From: Tubulanus polymorphus
Lineage: Eukaryota > Nemertea > Palaeonemertea > Tubulaniformes > Tubulanidae
NCBI RefSeq assembly: GCF_964204645.1
Contig: NC_134026.1
Coordinates: forward strand, 19,672,650 to 19,736,649
Length of the DNA stretch: 64,000 bases
Reading direction: 5' to 3'
Positions 20,590-33,734 of the stretch are shown piece by piece. The stretch's first letter is position 1. Each line of letters begins with the position of its first letter. The notes under the pieces were generated by a model. It made no database searches and was not told the origin of the DNA. It saw only the letters and a list, made by a program, of their open reading frames with translations. The translations under genes were made by a program, and so were the position numbers.

Positions 20590-23500
20590 TCACGGATTTG
20601 CTGTATAATAACACATGTTATAGGAATGATATTGTAGATTCGGTCCTGAAGTTTTCGGATGGCAACCCGTTGGTACCGGGGGCCGATTATTCGGCGGAGG
20701 CCCGGCGAAGTTATTGAAATGGTATTGTTCCTCGGTGGCCGTCATTCCCGCTACGGATTGACAAGTCCCAGAGCCATAGACGAATAGGTAAAACGACTTA
20801 TCGGTCGGTAATTTTATGGGATTAGAAATTGCCGAGCTGTCGTTCATACAGCAAAAATTGATTGAAGTTCTTTGAGGATCATATGTGCCAGTCGGAAAAA
20901 CTCCAGTATTGGTGTTTAGACGGGAAGTGTCGTCAACCCATTCAACTGTTCCATCGTGCAAACCTTTATAGAATTCAAAATACTTAAGTTAGTTTTACGA
21001 TAGTTCCTCGGATAAGTTATATGCAATAATTTCATACCTTTTGGGCAGTTTTTGTACATGAATATACAGTAGGAACCAGCAGGCCATTCGGTAGACACAG
21101 GCTTAATCGCGTCGCTGGTTTTCATGCAAAATCTCTGCGTTATATCCGTCGTAGAAAAGGAACCGGGGGGAAAATGTATTCCGGGAGTGAATTGCCCGGC
21201 GTCCCTGGACGTTCCCTTTTGAAACCTTTCTCCTTTTTGCCAGTTGAATCCGAAGGAACTCGGGCAGCCCTCGTCCGTTTCGTACAGCCCGTACGTACCC
21301 GTTGGCCATTTAACTAAAAGAAACGTGGTAAATGAAGTAACTTTCAGATATTAATAACATCTCATTTCAAACCAGTTTTAATCATAATCTTGATGAAACA
21401 ATCTGCCCGTGTCGCCACGTTGGATACAAGTCCGAAAGGTTTCCGTGAGCTTAAGTTCATTTCAACGTTTCGACTACTTTCGTAGTCATCCTCAGCAAAA
21501 CTGTATTCGGCATTGAACAGAGTATACACATAAGGTGAATACAGTATTCCCGACTATAAGCGCGAGGATAGCCGAAACGTGGAAATGGACTCTACGGGCG
21601 GATCCAGCCAACCGCTATTACCGCTGGGGCGTATTCACGTTTGTAGAAGTGCCCTTCTATTTTTCAACTTCTGGTAGAAGTTATTAAAATGGTCAATTTG
21701 AATAATCGAAAATCACAACAAACTTCATGTTTCTTTAAGATTCCATCCAATTCGTTCACATTGAAATGAAACGATTGGAGGTTTTTATGATATCTCATTT
21801 TCTCTTTGCGTCCACCTTAGAATGCAAATATTGAATCTTTGATAGTCGATGAAGGTTAAAAGATAAGACGCCTTCTCCTTGAACGCGTGCTCGTAATTAA
21901 AATCCTAATGTAATAAGCCGTTATAAGACGTGATGAGTAATAAACTTGTCATAATATCACATGAATTCGAACTGATTCGAGGATTATTATTCGTGAAATC
22001 GTTCGTATTTTAGTCGAATACGTGACAAGACCAATCGGATCGGCTGCTGCCGCATAGCCGTATATCGGATTAACGCGAATGAAACGACTGACATGTCAAC
22101 CGTAATGAAACCCACAAATCGACGACTTATACACGTCAATTATTTACTACTTAGAAATTCAGTTAATCTTATTTCGCTGTTGATATTATTTTCACATCGC
22201 TACCGGGTGTTACGGTGAAGTCATATTTTCAACAACTGGCGTCACCAACCGAGGGCAGGTCCAAACGAACTAGGAAGGTTCGAACCAAATATACCAGAGG
22301 CGAATTCATCCTGTCAAATTAGATTAAATTTGATTTTCCAAATCGTAATTTGCTGGTCGTGTGTCCAAATCAGATTCACACAACAGGGTAGATTTGACGA
22401 TTTGTTCAAAACCGCTGACACTGTCCCTGGTTATTGACTATTATGTCGACAACACATGAGTTTTCAGTTTCACTTTTTGAGTTTTTGACCAGTTTTTGAT
22501 CAGTTTTCCTAAAAGCTAGGAGCAGCTTTGATAGGGTTTTTCCATTTGATAACCATTTGATTATGAATTCTAAAACAACCAGGGGACATACGTATCGAGT
22601 TTTCAACAACAGCTAAGAAGAGCATGTTCTTTTAATGGCAGAAACCTTCTTGTGAAAAAGAAATTGTGAGTCCGCCATCTTTGAATCGCATCAAATCGTA
22701 TCAAATCAACCTCCGGTGGAGATTCGATGATTTGATATTATGCATTTGAAATCGCGTTGAATCAAAACATTTTACCAAATCAAATTTGATTATGCCAGGA
22801 TGAATACGATTTTATCTAAAATTCCAATCTGATATGAGAGGATAAATTCGCCTCAAGACTACAAATGGCGTCCATGCACGTCTCACCAAATGGCATGTTG
22901 CCCGCGAAATCCAGAAACTTAAAAAAAGGGTGAACCAGATATATTGGGATACAACACCTGAGGAAAGCAACTTTAAAGAGAGTAACAAATATTGACAATA
23001 CATGCAAATTTGATTTCCTTGATTTGAATAAACGCTGTCTTGATCTTTAGTAAACCTTGTTAAAATATCAATTCTCAGAAATCAGATATTTTGATTGGTT
23101 TAAACATGTATGTTTCAACTGGTCGACATATCTGATGTCAGTGAAATTTTACATTTTTTGAAGGGCTGATTAGTATTTCATCAGATCGATCCCTACAGAT
23201 GGCCTTCTGCTGACAACGGAATAACAATTCGACAACTTCTTTTTCCAGATTTCAAAATATCAGTTCAGAGCTTTTTCGCGTATTCTGAAGTTTGAAAAAC
23301 TCGTAGCGGTTTTCTCTATCCCATCCCTTTACTTGATAGCACAACGATGAGGTCATTGCAATCGGTGGAAAAATAAAGTATTTTCTCGATCAATAATCAA
23401 GATCGATTCTCGATCTTCCGAAGGTCACTTGGTAATAAAGGTATTGAATTATTCGCTTTTGATTTGGTGCTGTTCGAACTCGACAAGCAGAACGGGCGGA

Positions 23501-24428
23501 GATCTTAACGGTGATTTAATAAGCACGTTTGACATGAAAATACGCTTTAATACTAGAATCGATCTGTGGCTTAGATTTTTGTTTTTCAAAAGGTTTTATC
23601 GAACATAAACGGATCATTCGTTCGTAAATCATCGTATTACCGTTACCACGCGAGAAGGTTGACTTGACGCTGAACCCAACTAGCTGCGTACTAACATAAA
23701 CCATTAGGCCGGTAGAAAAAATTCCAATTATTTGCTTCGATTTAATAAAGAAAAATATTCGACTGCTGACCAAACAACTATATCTGTACTTGCATTTCCG
23801 ATTTCAAAACCAAACCCTGTTTCGCTCCCGGCAGATGTGGTGGGTTTGTAAGGGACTCCAAATCAAAACATCAAATCAAACGAAATCTACCTAACAAATA
23901 AATAACAGGGTCAATCCCTATTCTATGATGAAGAAATTATAATCAAGACTATGGGTATCAGGGAATGAATCAATAGTCTTTTTTGTTTTGGTTTATTGCA
24001 GGTAACTTGAATGCATTTGGAATACGGTTAAGTAACCTCACTCTGCAATACGTAACCTCTTTTAGATCGAAAAAAGTTCTTCAGTGTCCAGTTCCAAACT
24101 TACCCGCATCCGGATTGTGGTCGGCATAGAAGGCCAAATCAGTTACCGATATATTAGCGTTGCTACCAGAATCTGTATACATCCAAAGTTTGCATTCTTT
24201 GCCCGCTCTCTCGTACGTAAATCCGACGCATGTCTCGATAATCGTCGTGCACAGCGAGGCACAACCCAATTTCGTATCGGTCGAGTTCGTGCTCAGTTCG
24301 GCCCACGGGTACGCGCCGGCGGGAACTTTTCGATACATCGTTTCTCGCCGCAAAGCGGTCATATTCGCGACGAACCCCGTCGATAGCAAGGTCCAGAAAG
24401 TTATTCTTACAAACGGCGAGGAAGCCAT
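20590..24428 (-). CDS. Secreted Apple-like/ApeC (apextrin-like) protein, 324 aa
   Basis: The three exons join in phase: 24428-24104 (ends phase 1), 21313-21038 and 20963-20590 with a TGA stop. Exon 1 gives a signal peptide (MASSPFVRITFWTLLSTGFV) and a Cys-rich segment LGCASLCTTIIETCVGFTYE plus KECKLWM, resembling a PAN/Apple module. Exons 2-3 give an ApeC domain from about residue 110 to the end. This has paired WPTGTYGLYE and WPAGSYCIFMY motifs, a GCPSSFGFNW block, then GTVEWVDD, INFCCM and SGTCQSVAGM. ApeC proteins are secreted pattern-recognition or structural proteins in many marine invertebrates and have been linked to carbohydrate/peptidoglycan binding. That role is inferred here by family. 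Exon 3 uses an unusual TATAAAG acceptor. The ligand is unknown. Confidence 0.85.
21314..24103. other. First intron of the ApeC-like gene
   Basis: A 2.8-kb intron with degraded dispersed repeats. Many AATCAAATC-type words occur at 22320-22800, and TCAAATCAAACG near 23870. No internal gene is supportable. Confidence 0.5.
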
Positions 24429-26180
24429 TATTTCGACTCGATACGCCGGCGAGTGGGATATCTATACGAAATCCAAAAATCTCACGCAGACGACACGCGA
24501 GTGACAAACGAAAGATTTGTAACTGAAAATGATCGTAGGTGATGACATTCGGCGTTATATATTTGATTGATTGCGAATTCAAACGTATTAGGCCCATACG
24601 GTAGATCGGGCAGTCGTTCCTCTACAGATGGCTTGGTAACTAGATATAATGATTGATCGTTGATACCTTGCTTCCTTGCGCTTGCGAGAATCGAAGGCGA
24701 TTTTAAGCGTCGAAACGAGCTTTTTCGGTTAATCCTTGCAAATTGAATCATCCCGCGATTTGGTTTATCCGCGTCACCGTTAATTAAACAAGTAAATGTT
24801 CCTACAAATAAATCACTTCGCTCCGAGGCAGGCATTCTTGCAATTACATGTATAATATTTCATAGATGGAAAAACTGTCCATAAGATGTAGGTACGCATA
24901 TATTACATGTATAGTCCTTATCTCAAATAACTGAGGAAGTCAATTTTAATATGCCCTCTCTTTGGCATCAATAATGAAAACGCCAATTAAATCCAAAAAC
25001 ACTGAATGCACTTTCGCGTGATAGGTTTGGCTTTTATAGCTTTTTAGAACGTGCATTAAAGTCAGAGAAACATCTTGGTCGTTTCCTGACGCAGCTTTCC
25101 AAATCCTTGTGGAGTCTATGCATGCCTTGCGCGCGTGAATACGGATCGTAAATTTCATTTCCCACAAACGTCTACCGTCATCACCTCTAAACCACTGTCC
25201 CTTTTCTTTAGAAGGTCCCCTATCAGCGCAATCAGCAAATTGGTGAACGCGTATTAGGTGCTACATTGTTTTGGTGTTCAGAGGTTATCGGTGCCAAAAC
25301 TCTCCCAACCTAACTCCGGTACAATGGCGACCCGCTGAATTTGAGGTATGATCCCCTGGCTGGTCAATTTCTAGTATGGTTGAACCTCGTTAATACGATT
25401 CTGTTAAAGGCGAAACAGTTTATTGCGATGATTTCCAGCATGATCGTAGGTAGAGAGTCTAGATAATTCAAAATCCATAGAAGCAAAAAAGTACAAATCT
25501 CATTTTCTAATGAGTAATTTATATTTATCATAGCGAACGTTTTCGGGAGTTACATTTTCCCTCTTCAAGCATAGCGCAAGTGATTAAAAATTAAATTTAA
25601 TCACTTGCGCTATGCCTGAAGATGGGATAATGTAACTCCCGAAAACGCCTGTGTGTGCGCGTGTGCGCGAGTACTTTTCTACTTGTAAAAAAAATTGGAA
25701 GAAATTGCGAGAACAATTTCAACAATGCGAATCTAATGGCTAAAAAGGGCTTATAGTCAGTGCAAACAGGCAGATTTAAAAACACGGGAAATCCGCGTGC
25801 GAGATGCATGGTGTTTTCAGTTACACCAGACCGGTAGGGTGGGATCGTATCAGTATCTAGCTTCGCAAAGAACCAGTGTTTGATGTTACCGCATAGTTGG
25901 GTACACTAGGATCGTAGAGCGACGGAGATGACCGTGGATTCAAATCACTTCCAGGACTGAGTGAACATCTCACTGTCAGTGACTTATCGTTGGTGGTAAG
26001 CTTTCATAATTTCATGTGCCGTGGTTTGGGAATTACGCAATCGTGAAAAAGAACCACAGACAGATTACTGACTTCTTACGTACGTAGCTGCGTATATTTT
26101 GAAATTTTGATTTCAAAAAATGACACTAAGGAACTATCACTGCCTGAGAAAAGCAAACAATATTTCAGGAAATAAATATC
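24429..26180. other. Intergenic region
   Basis: It holds the ApeC-gene promoter side, a hairpin repeat at 25538-25647 and otherwise unremarkable AT-rich DNA. No gene was recognised. Confidence 0.45.
25538..25647. repeat. Foldback/MITE-like inverted repeat
   Basis: Arms of about 51 bp (25538-25588 and 25596-25647) read CGTTTTCGGGAGTTACATT and its complement outward and GCGCAAGTGATTAAA inward, with a 7-base loop. There are only a few mismatches, all in the middle of the arms. Whether it is a MITE or a solo foldback cannot be decided from one copy. Confidence 0.8.
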
Positions 26181-27439
26181 TTTATTTGTTAAACGGTTCC
26201 AAAAACTATTAAACAACTATTTTAAAAACAAAAACCCCTTACACAAACCAATGCATACGTACTCTGCAGTTTCACGATATTGCGGGCTAAGATTTGACTT
26301 AATATATATCGAAAAACGAAATAATTTTAGGATCATATTGATAACCCAACAATTGTATGGAACTGGACCCAGATCTAAGTAGTGTACCGAAATTTAAAAT
26401 AGTACGATCAAAATGACAAAAATCTTATATCCCAATAAAAAATTGCAAATATCATAAAATGACTCTAATCATATTTACCTCCCGAACCTATAGAATAGGA
26501 TATGTACATAACTATGAAATAACTCGCCCCAGTTTCACAGTATATGTGATACATAATGTAACCAGGAAAATGTAACATTTTCCTGGAGCTTCAAGTTTAA
26601 TTCATCATGATTATACAGTACTGATGAATGAAACTTTGAATGACAGTAGTTTTGGGAAACGGGCTGGTGGTCTTGGAGCAAATCTTGGAGGTAAACCATG
26701 ACTATTACACATCTATCCTGGGGGTGTGACCTTGTACATACAATCATGCACATATAAACTAGGTTTTTAACACATTTGCCGCTGACTTCAAGATGTCTCT
26801 TAGCTTTGGTTCGGCCATCATTGCCACTACAAGTGATTTCTTAGCTGATGCTTCATATTCACAGTATGATATTGGAATGACACATTTCCTGATTAGCTGG
26901 CAATGCGAACGAACTCTGCTTCATTCCAAGTGCTCATTCGTCAATCATGAACTATGGACGACTGTGTACTAGCTCTATCGCCAACTACGAGATAACGGGT
27001 AGTAGCAACTGGAATTCTAATATCGTCCAGTAAAGTTAATCGTAAAGTTAAGCCATAGAATTGTAAACTGAAGGGAATGCAGACTCTATTACTGTTCATT
27101 TGTCTTGGTGCAAACTATGAAATTCCACAGCCCCCAGCACCCTACTGGTCATGATAAACAATAGATTCTCGGTAATATTTTTTCAAGATTTGAAAAATTC
27201 TAAAGACTTAAACAAATCTTGAAAAACGGCAACCAGTCTAGAAAACCTATTGTTCATTGCTAACAGTGAGTGGGCTGAACAAAACACAAGAATACTAGAG
27301 CATTTTTGAGGAGTCGGCCATCGCTTCATTTCACATTCCTACTGTTAAGCTGTAACCTGAGAATATTGTAAATATTCGATGTACAATGTATTCTAAAAAT
27401 GCACCAAATAACAACAGTTTTCACCTATGATATGCGCAG
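26181..27439 (-). other. Probable 3' UTR of SLC35D
   Basis: It extends from the SLC35D stop at 27440 to a minus-strand AATAAA at 26186-26181. There is no coding potential. Confidence 0.5.
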
Positions 27440-30400
27440 TTACACCGGACTCTTATCGGATACTGGTGTTGTTGACACGGGAGGCTTTTGTTTAAACGTG
27501 ATCCAGGTGTATACTACACTTCCCAAAGCGCTGAAATGAAGAAATAAAGAACGGTTTACCATCTCTTCTGTTAGATAGTGGTCACACTAATAAACTGAAA
27601 TGGTCGGTACTAAAAGATTTAAGTAACATCCATACCTGATATTAAGTCCTATAAAATTGACCATTGAAAATACGTAATCACCCCCTATGAACATTCCTAT
27701 GTAAGTCACAAGTAAATTCTACAAAGAAAAACACAATCATTATTTCGAGTGTTATTTTTAGTTTCTGGATTTGAACCTGAATGGCCAGTGACAGGGAATT
27801 GACTAATCACAGACACATTTCTAAACGCATTATGCAATGCTGAATCTAGTTAAACTCCAAACTCTAATAGTTTCTGTACCATTTGACTCAGGTTAAAGAG
27901 AATATTTAGCGATGTATGGACATTTGATATTTAGGTGAAGATCTATGTCATCTGACTCGAGGGGTAAAACATTGGAATAAACTACCAGTAGAGCTAAAGG
28001 CGGATATAGAAGTTGACATGATAAAAACTCACTACGTACAAATCTAAAGACAAAACCATCATTCAAAAAAACGCACCTGACAATAATCTCTCGTTAAGAG
28101 TTCAAAACGTTGTGTACTCTGTTTTTAATTTTTAATCTTGAAATATTTTTGAATGATAATTTCGTTTTTAAATTTGTACAAGTGGGTTTTTATCAAATTA
28201 TCTATTCTCCACATTTGAGAGTGGCTATTCTACTACGAACAAATGATAACTGTTCATTATCATCACATTTATGAATTGGTGTTATACCTTGAGCACTCCG
28301 ACTATAGTAGTGGTCAATGCCGAGTTGTATAAAGTACACAGTACTATTGAATACATCAGTACAAAACCCATACCGCAAGACATCAGGAACTGTACAGTAA
28401 ACATCGGATTGCTCCAACTCTCAAATGCCAGCACCTGCAATTACAGCGACACTATCAGAAAATAATGGGGATATTGATCGATAACTGAATGACGGTATTC
28501 AAGAGATGCATGGACAAGATTATTGCCTTCCTCTATTATTGATCCATTCATATTTGAAATCTATTTCTAAAGACCATTAAATTTTGAGTGCTCCCTTTTA
28601 ATGTAAAGATACATCTTCAACTAGGGGTCCAGGGACACTATGCCGACTTAGCAAGTAGTTTGAAATGCTCAGCAATATGAAAATTTCACAATTCAATGCC
28701 CCCTGGTGAATATATACAGTAGTTATAGCAATGTAGGCAGAAATTCTTTGATTTTCTCGAGTTTTGAGAACCATTGCAATGTAGAGGCACAATGGAACAC
28801 GTAGCAATAACTTACAGATTTAAATTCTCCATTGATGAAGATGACTAGAGTGGCAGGAATAAGCATGAACAACGCATTATAATAAAGCAGACCGTATTTT
28901 CCAAGATTCTGAAAAAAATGTATCGAATTCCGTCATTACATGTATAAATTCAATTAACAAGTGACAAGCACGAACATAAGTATCAATTACTTTACTACAA
29001 TAAACCTCGCCTAACTCGGAAAAATTGGAACCAGTAAATTAAGTCTGACTAGAGTAAAGTCGAGAAAAGGATGGGAGAAAATGTTCGCAAGCCACATAAA
29101 TGATTTCATTTTTGTCCAAGTTAATCCAAGTTGACCGTATCCAAGCAAGCTGAGGTTTACTGTAATTCCACATATACTGTACTGGTACTATTAATCATAG
29201 AAAAATTGTTAATGAATTTTAAATTTCACAGTAGCAGCAACGAATAGATTCAGAAAAAAAAGTTTTCCGCAAAAACTGCATGAAAAAACCCTTTTCACCA
29301 TGCTCGGTATTTAGATGGTAAAATCGCTACATAACTGAAGCCGAGATAAAACTGCTTGGATTTGAATTAAACCTCCACTGCGGTAATTGGAACCTGAAGG
29401 CATTGCGAACTGTCACGGAATGAAACCTTGCCATGTGTTGTGATGTGGCTTGGACCTAGCTATTCGAGCAATCAGGACCGACATCCGCATCCACTTTCTT
29501 CTTGTTCGAAATTTGATTCAGGGTTGTTGTAAATGAACTATGTAATTAAACCAACAACTCTAGAACTTGGTCTAGAACATCAGCCGCGTTTGTTTGGCCG
29601 AGCATGTCAACTGACACCTGGAAAACGGCATCAAGATTTGAACTTCAATTATGACCGCCCAGGATCACCTCGCAGCAGGATCAGCCGAGGATGAGGCCAT
29701 ATTATTGTGACCAAGCCTCAGTCAGTTAGTACTAACGTGAGTTTCCAATTTAATGGCAAATCGAACCAAAAGTTTTGATTCCCATAACAGAAAACTTCTA
29801 ACCATTGACTCTCAGTTCATGTTCAAACTTAGCACCGGTCAGGGCAGTATGGCAGGGTTTCATACCGTGGATGAACCTCGCAATGGCATCAGGCTTCAAT
29901 TCCAGTTAGGGATGAAGGGTGTGGTGAATGAAAAACAAAAGATATTTTCCACCTTTGTATACTTTCCATAATCTTCATCACCCTAAATTTCAAAGATGAT
30001 GATCATCATCATCATCATGAAAAAATAAATTTCAGGTTAGATTTCACCCTAAATGAATCTAACCCATATATCGATGTTAGTAGCTATGATGTGGCCGTAA
30101 TTAGCCACTAGTCAACCAACATTTGAGTGGTTGGCCTGGTCATAATGTAAAGCACATCCAAAGCGTAAAGACCATCTTGACATACCTTGGTGTCCAGTTT
30201 TTTCTTCGTATAAACGCCGTTCAAAGCTGTGCACAGATCATTCAGTAAAATGAATACATATCCTTTGAGGTCAAATGCCAAATCATCGCTTAGAATGAAA
30301 TATGAAAATTTAAATATATAATCTATAACATTACTGACAGTATGGTTAATGACTATGGTTTATCTACTGACCTAGCAGCTATCAAAGCACCGATAATCAT

Positions 30401-32442
30401 AGAGGCAACAGTTAATTTGATGGTCAAGGAAGCCACTTTACTGAAAAATAAACCGCTCACGATTATTTTCAAAATCTGGTCCCACAGTTATTAGATTTGT
30501 CACATAAGGATATGGGGTCGTCGATTTATCAAGTAAGCGAAGGGGTCTAATAAAAATACGTTCTAAAGGGGGCCTGCTATATCTGAATATCTGAAATTAT
30601 GCAGAGACAAAGTGACAATAAAGAAACATAGGCTAGGGGTAATAAGTACCCATACTGAACTACTGCTAAAAAGTTTCTTCAAGGACCAATTATAGATGAA
30701 TTAGCAATGGTATTATCTTAAATTATACGTCTTTTACTAACTAAATCATCTTTGAAATAATCGACAACTGAATTTACAACTTACCCAATTAAAATCTGTT
30801 CGAAAATCATAGTGAGTAAAATTGTGAACCTTCTTAGCACCGTAAACATTGGTAAACTGAAATTTTTAGAAAAAAATTCCAAAAATCAATAACTTAGCTA
30901 TCAAAACTGCTTGAATGAATAATAATTGATCGGAAAATCACCTCAACTTCTGTGTACCCGCCAACCCAAAAACCATATTCGCCAAATAAATCAATGGCAA
31001 AGGAAATATCTGAAAAATATTGAAAATCTGTTGACTTTTCATTCATCTCAACCACATTCGATTCAACTTGCAGAACAAAATCCATACCTGTACAATAGTT
31101 TCTTTGGAGCAGTCAGGAAAATGAATCATTTTTAACCTTTTGGCAATAAAAAGCACGACAATTGTTGTAATTAGCTGAAAAAGATCATTGACAAGGGTGT
31201 AACTAAACATTTTTAGTAAAGATGACTATCTGGTGTCTGCTCAACCAAATTTACATACCAGTACTAGATATAGTTCCACAATTGTGAACTAAGATTTGAC
31301 TCGAGTTTACTCATTGAAAATTGAACTGATTTTAAGTCTCGAGTTAATTCTAACTCGCAACTACGGAGCTGGATCCAGATGTATCGATCCTGAAGACCAA
31401 AAAGCTATTTCAAGAATAATGCTCCTTGATGAAGATCAAACATAAATCAGACAAGATTTACGGGACTATAAATAAAACATGGCAGAATCTGTCACTGAAT
31501 ATTATATATATGTCAAAGGGAAACATTTATCTTTTTTTTGTGCCATATACACTCAGTACCAGGGCCTAGACAATGGATGGTAATAATCAATAACCTACCT
31601 GGCCAAGAGCAAGAAACTGGAAGGACGGAAACCTAAAAAAATCACAAAACATATGAACTGATTTACATAGCCTAATGGGTTTAAAAATAGTGATGGGTTA
31701 GGATTACGAATTGCTTCTTAGAGATTGCCCAGACTGGATTATGGGAAGGTGGGTGTAAATAAATAACCCTATGTGTTAGTGTCACTAGGATGTTTCCTGT
31801 AGGTCTTAGAAACTTTTTGTATGACAAACCAATTATAAAAGGGCATTCTCTTTTGACAAAAAAATACCCTGAATTGCACACTTATTTGATAGACAGCGCC
31901 AATTTCAGATTTCTCTCATTTTAGGGCTATCAATTAAGATATTGGCTATACTTAAGCCTGCATAAAAACATGGTGAAGGATTAGGGTTAAGGCTAGGTTA
32001 GGCTTCACTTAATCTACACCAATTTATTGAATATTTATGGAGAGACTTAGTGGACGGTACCTTATTCATATAGCCTGCAACACTTTAGAATTAAAAGGCC
32101 TCAAGAAATACGACAATTTCCCATTGCATTGGGTGGTCACGCATCAACTATAGATATCTACCATCCTATGGTCATCGGATATAAAGGGTATGTTAAGGGC
32201 TGGGACATTTTTGGGGCCTTTCAGGGTTATGCCTATGGAGTAATATATAATTGATTGAATTGGACAATTTCGAATGCGGGTGCGTAGACATTTTTTGAGG
32301 TTTTTGGAGACGTTTCATACTTGTAACTGGTGAGCACCACTTTATTCACTACTATTATGATAAACGAAGAGATGCCATAGAACAGAGCACCGAATAATCG
32401 TTGCGATAACACGGGTACTGCAACGCCGGACCGAGTCTCCAT
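27440..32442 (-). CDS. SLC35D: SLC35D-type nucleotide-sugar transporter (322 aa, 11 exons)
   Basis: This is a Golgi/ER multispan antiporter that imports nucleotide sugars (UDP-glucuronic acid/UDP-GalNAc/UDP-GlcNAc in the family) for glycan synthesis. Exons: 32442-32321, 31632-31599, 31174-31088, 31009-30942, 30856-30785, 30440-30372, 30288-30186, 28908-28816, 28434-28288, 27718-27636 and 27530-27440. All junctions are GT-AG and in phase; the summed length, 969 bp, is divisible by three. Family signatures in order are [77 protein letters not shown] and [20 protein letters not shown]. An in-frame upstream Met (32553) exists; 32442 is preferred because it matches the family N-terminus. D1 versus D2 is not resolved. 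Confidence 0.95.
29845..29940 (+). mobile_element. Degenerate tRNA-derived SINE copy
   Basis: GGCAGGGTTTCATACCGTGG, a CATCAGG-TTCAA-like B-box and GGGATGAAGGG match the SINE copies near 60.0 and 60.3 kb, with decay. Confidence 0.4.
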
Positions 32443-32760
32443 CCTGATGTGCCACGAATTATTCCTCTCCCGGAGGGTGCTGCCACCTATGCAATCAAAA
32501 AATGATTGACAGTTAGTTAATTGCGTGAGAAACGCACGGGGTTTCGGAAACAAAACTTCTTCCTTTTGTTTAGCCAGAATTCCACGTATCGAAATAATTC
32601 CTCGACATTTTCATACAGTATTTACAGAGAAATTAATTTTTGAGTTAAAGACTAAAATGTTCATACCATTTTGTTCGATATGAAATTTACTTACGGCGCC
32701 CTCAGCGCTTCCGTACGTTTCCCAAAAATGGCAGCGTCCTGGCGATGACGTTTCGGAACG
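32443..32760. promoter_or_regulatory. SLC35D side of a split head-to-head promoter
   Basis: The 318 bases between the SLC35D start codon and the left 9-bp repeat of the giant transposon. With 50030-50108 they would have formed one interval of about 0.4 kb between the divergent SLC35D and GIPC starts before insertion. Promoter function is inferred from position; no core motif was identified. Confidence 0.55.
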
Positions 32761-32769
32761 GATTTTGAC
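32761..32769. repeat. Target-site duplication, left copy (GATTTTGAC)
   Basis: Nine bases immediately outside the left TIR, identical to 50021-50029. Confidence 0.9.
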
Positions 32770-32813
32770 GCAAAAGGTTGAAAGCCTGTTTTGGTCGATG
32801 GCGAGTGACGTCA
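32770..32813 (+). repeat. Left terminal inverted repeat of the giant MULE
   Basis: 44 bp: 33 identical, one mismatch (G here, T in the right TIR), then 10 identical bases ending in TGACGTCA, a perfect CRE-type palindrome. Confidence 0.93.
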
Positions 32814-33472
32814 CTAGTACAAATTCCGAGCGGTTCGAATCCCACAATACGCCAAAATCACTACGGCCGCTCTGAGCGCACATCGCATTTCAACGTTGCC
32901 GTTTAATAATTGTAAAATAACTAATAATAGTTTAAGTTTTATAAGGGTTAGAAGTACATTGTATTTACTGCTAGTGTATGTATATATCATGTACGGTTGC
33001 GAGAAATCCCTGCCCTGGTTAAACAGTAAGTCCACTAAATCTTTAAATTTTAAGTTGTTTAATGAAACTATTATTGTTTTAAATTGTTAAAACTGCAAAC
33101 TATGGTTGTCGAAGATGCACCTTCTTCACATCCTTTGAAATCCTGGATAGCATCGCTGTCGGCAAAGACCTTCAGGTCTGTCTTCAACGGCACATCGCTT
33201 TGGAACAAGCGACTACTGTGTTATCAAATCTGAACTAGGTAAAAAAATGTTCCCCAAAAATAAAGACAAGTAAACGGATTAATTTGAGGTTTGAATGTTT
33301 TTGTTTATTTGTTGGTTCAAATCGAACCCTCGTCATCCTGATCTCCATAAATCTAAGAAAAGTATTCGCACACTTAAAACAATAAAATACGAGCAATAAG
33401 CAATAACATCAGACTGGAGTAAGTAACTTTACTTAATTCACAGATACAATCCTACACAAAACAATAGCTATT

Positions 33473-33713
33473 CAGTGGCGGATCCACCCCTCTATTTTTA
33501 CCGATGTAGCCGCAAATCTATGCGTTACTGAGTAAAAACCGAATGAAATCTTTCTATTAAGTAATGCTCAGAATGCACCTGCTTGCATCTATTTTTCCAA
33601 AAAATTTTTAGGAAGGGTCTTCGCGTTATCGGTGCTTGCTCTGGAATGGCTTACAGCCATCTGTTGTTGCTTTCATTTGCCCCCCCCCCTTCAAAATGCT
33701 GGATCCGCCCCTG
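33473..33713. mobile_element. Small hAT-like MITE
   Basis: The outer ends read CAGTGGCGGATCCA at 33473 and the complement of CAGGGGCGGATCCA at 33713, giving 14-bp TIRs with one mismatch. The CAGNGGCGGATCCA end is typical of hAT-derived MITEs in marine animals. No clear 8-bp duplication remains, so the call is tentative. Confidence 0.5.
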
Positions 33714-33734
33714 AGTGCAGACAAAATGATCGAC

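Noticed and set aside
24084-24597. Several open frames on both strands overlapping the ApeC exon 1
   Set aside because: They are shadows of the real minus-strand exon, which has a signal peptide and in-phase splicing to ApeC.
32770-32813. 44-bp block read as a shared promoter element of SLC35D and GIPC
   Set aside because: The perfect 9-bp direct repeat outside both copies and the MULE gene between them make terminal inverted repeats the better explanation.
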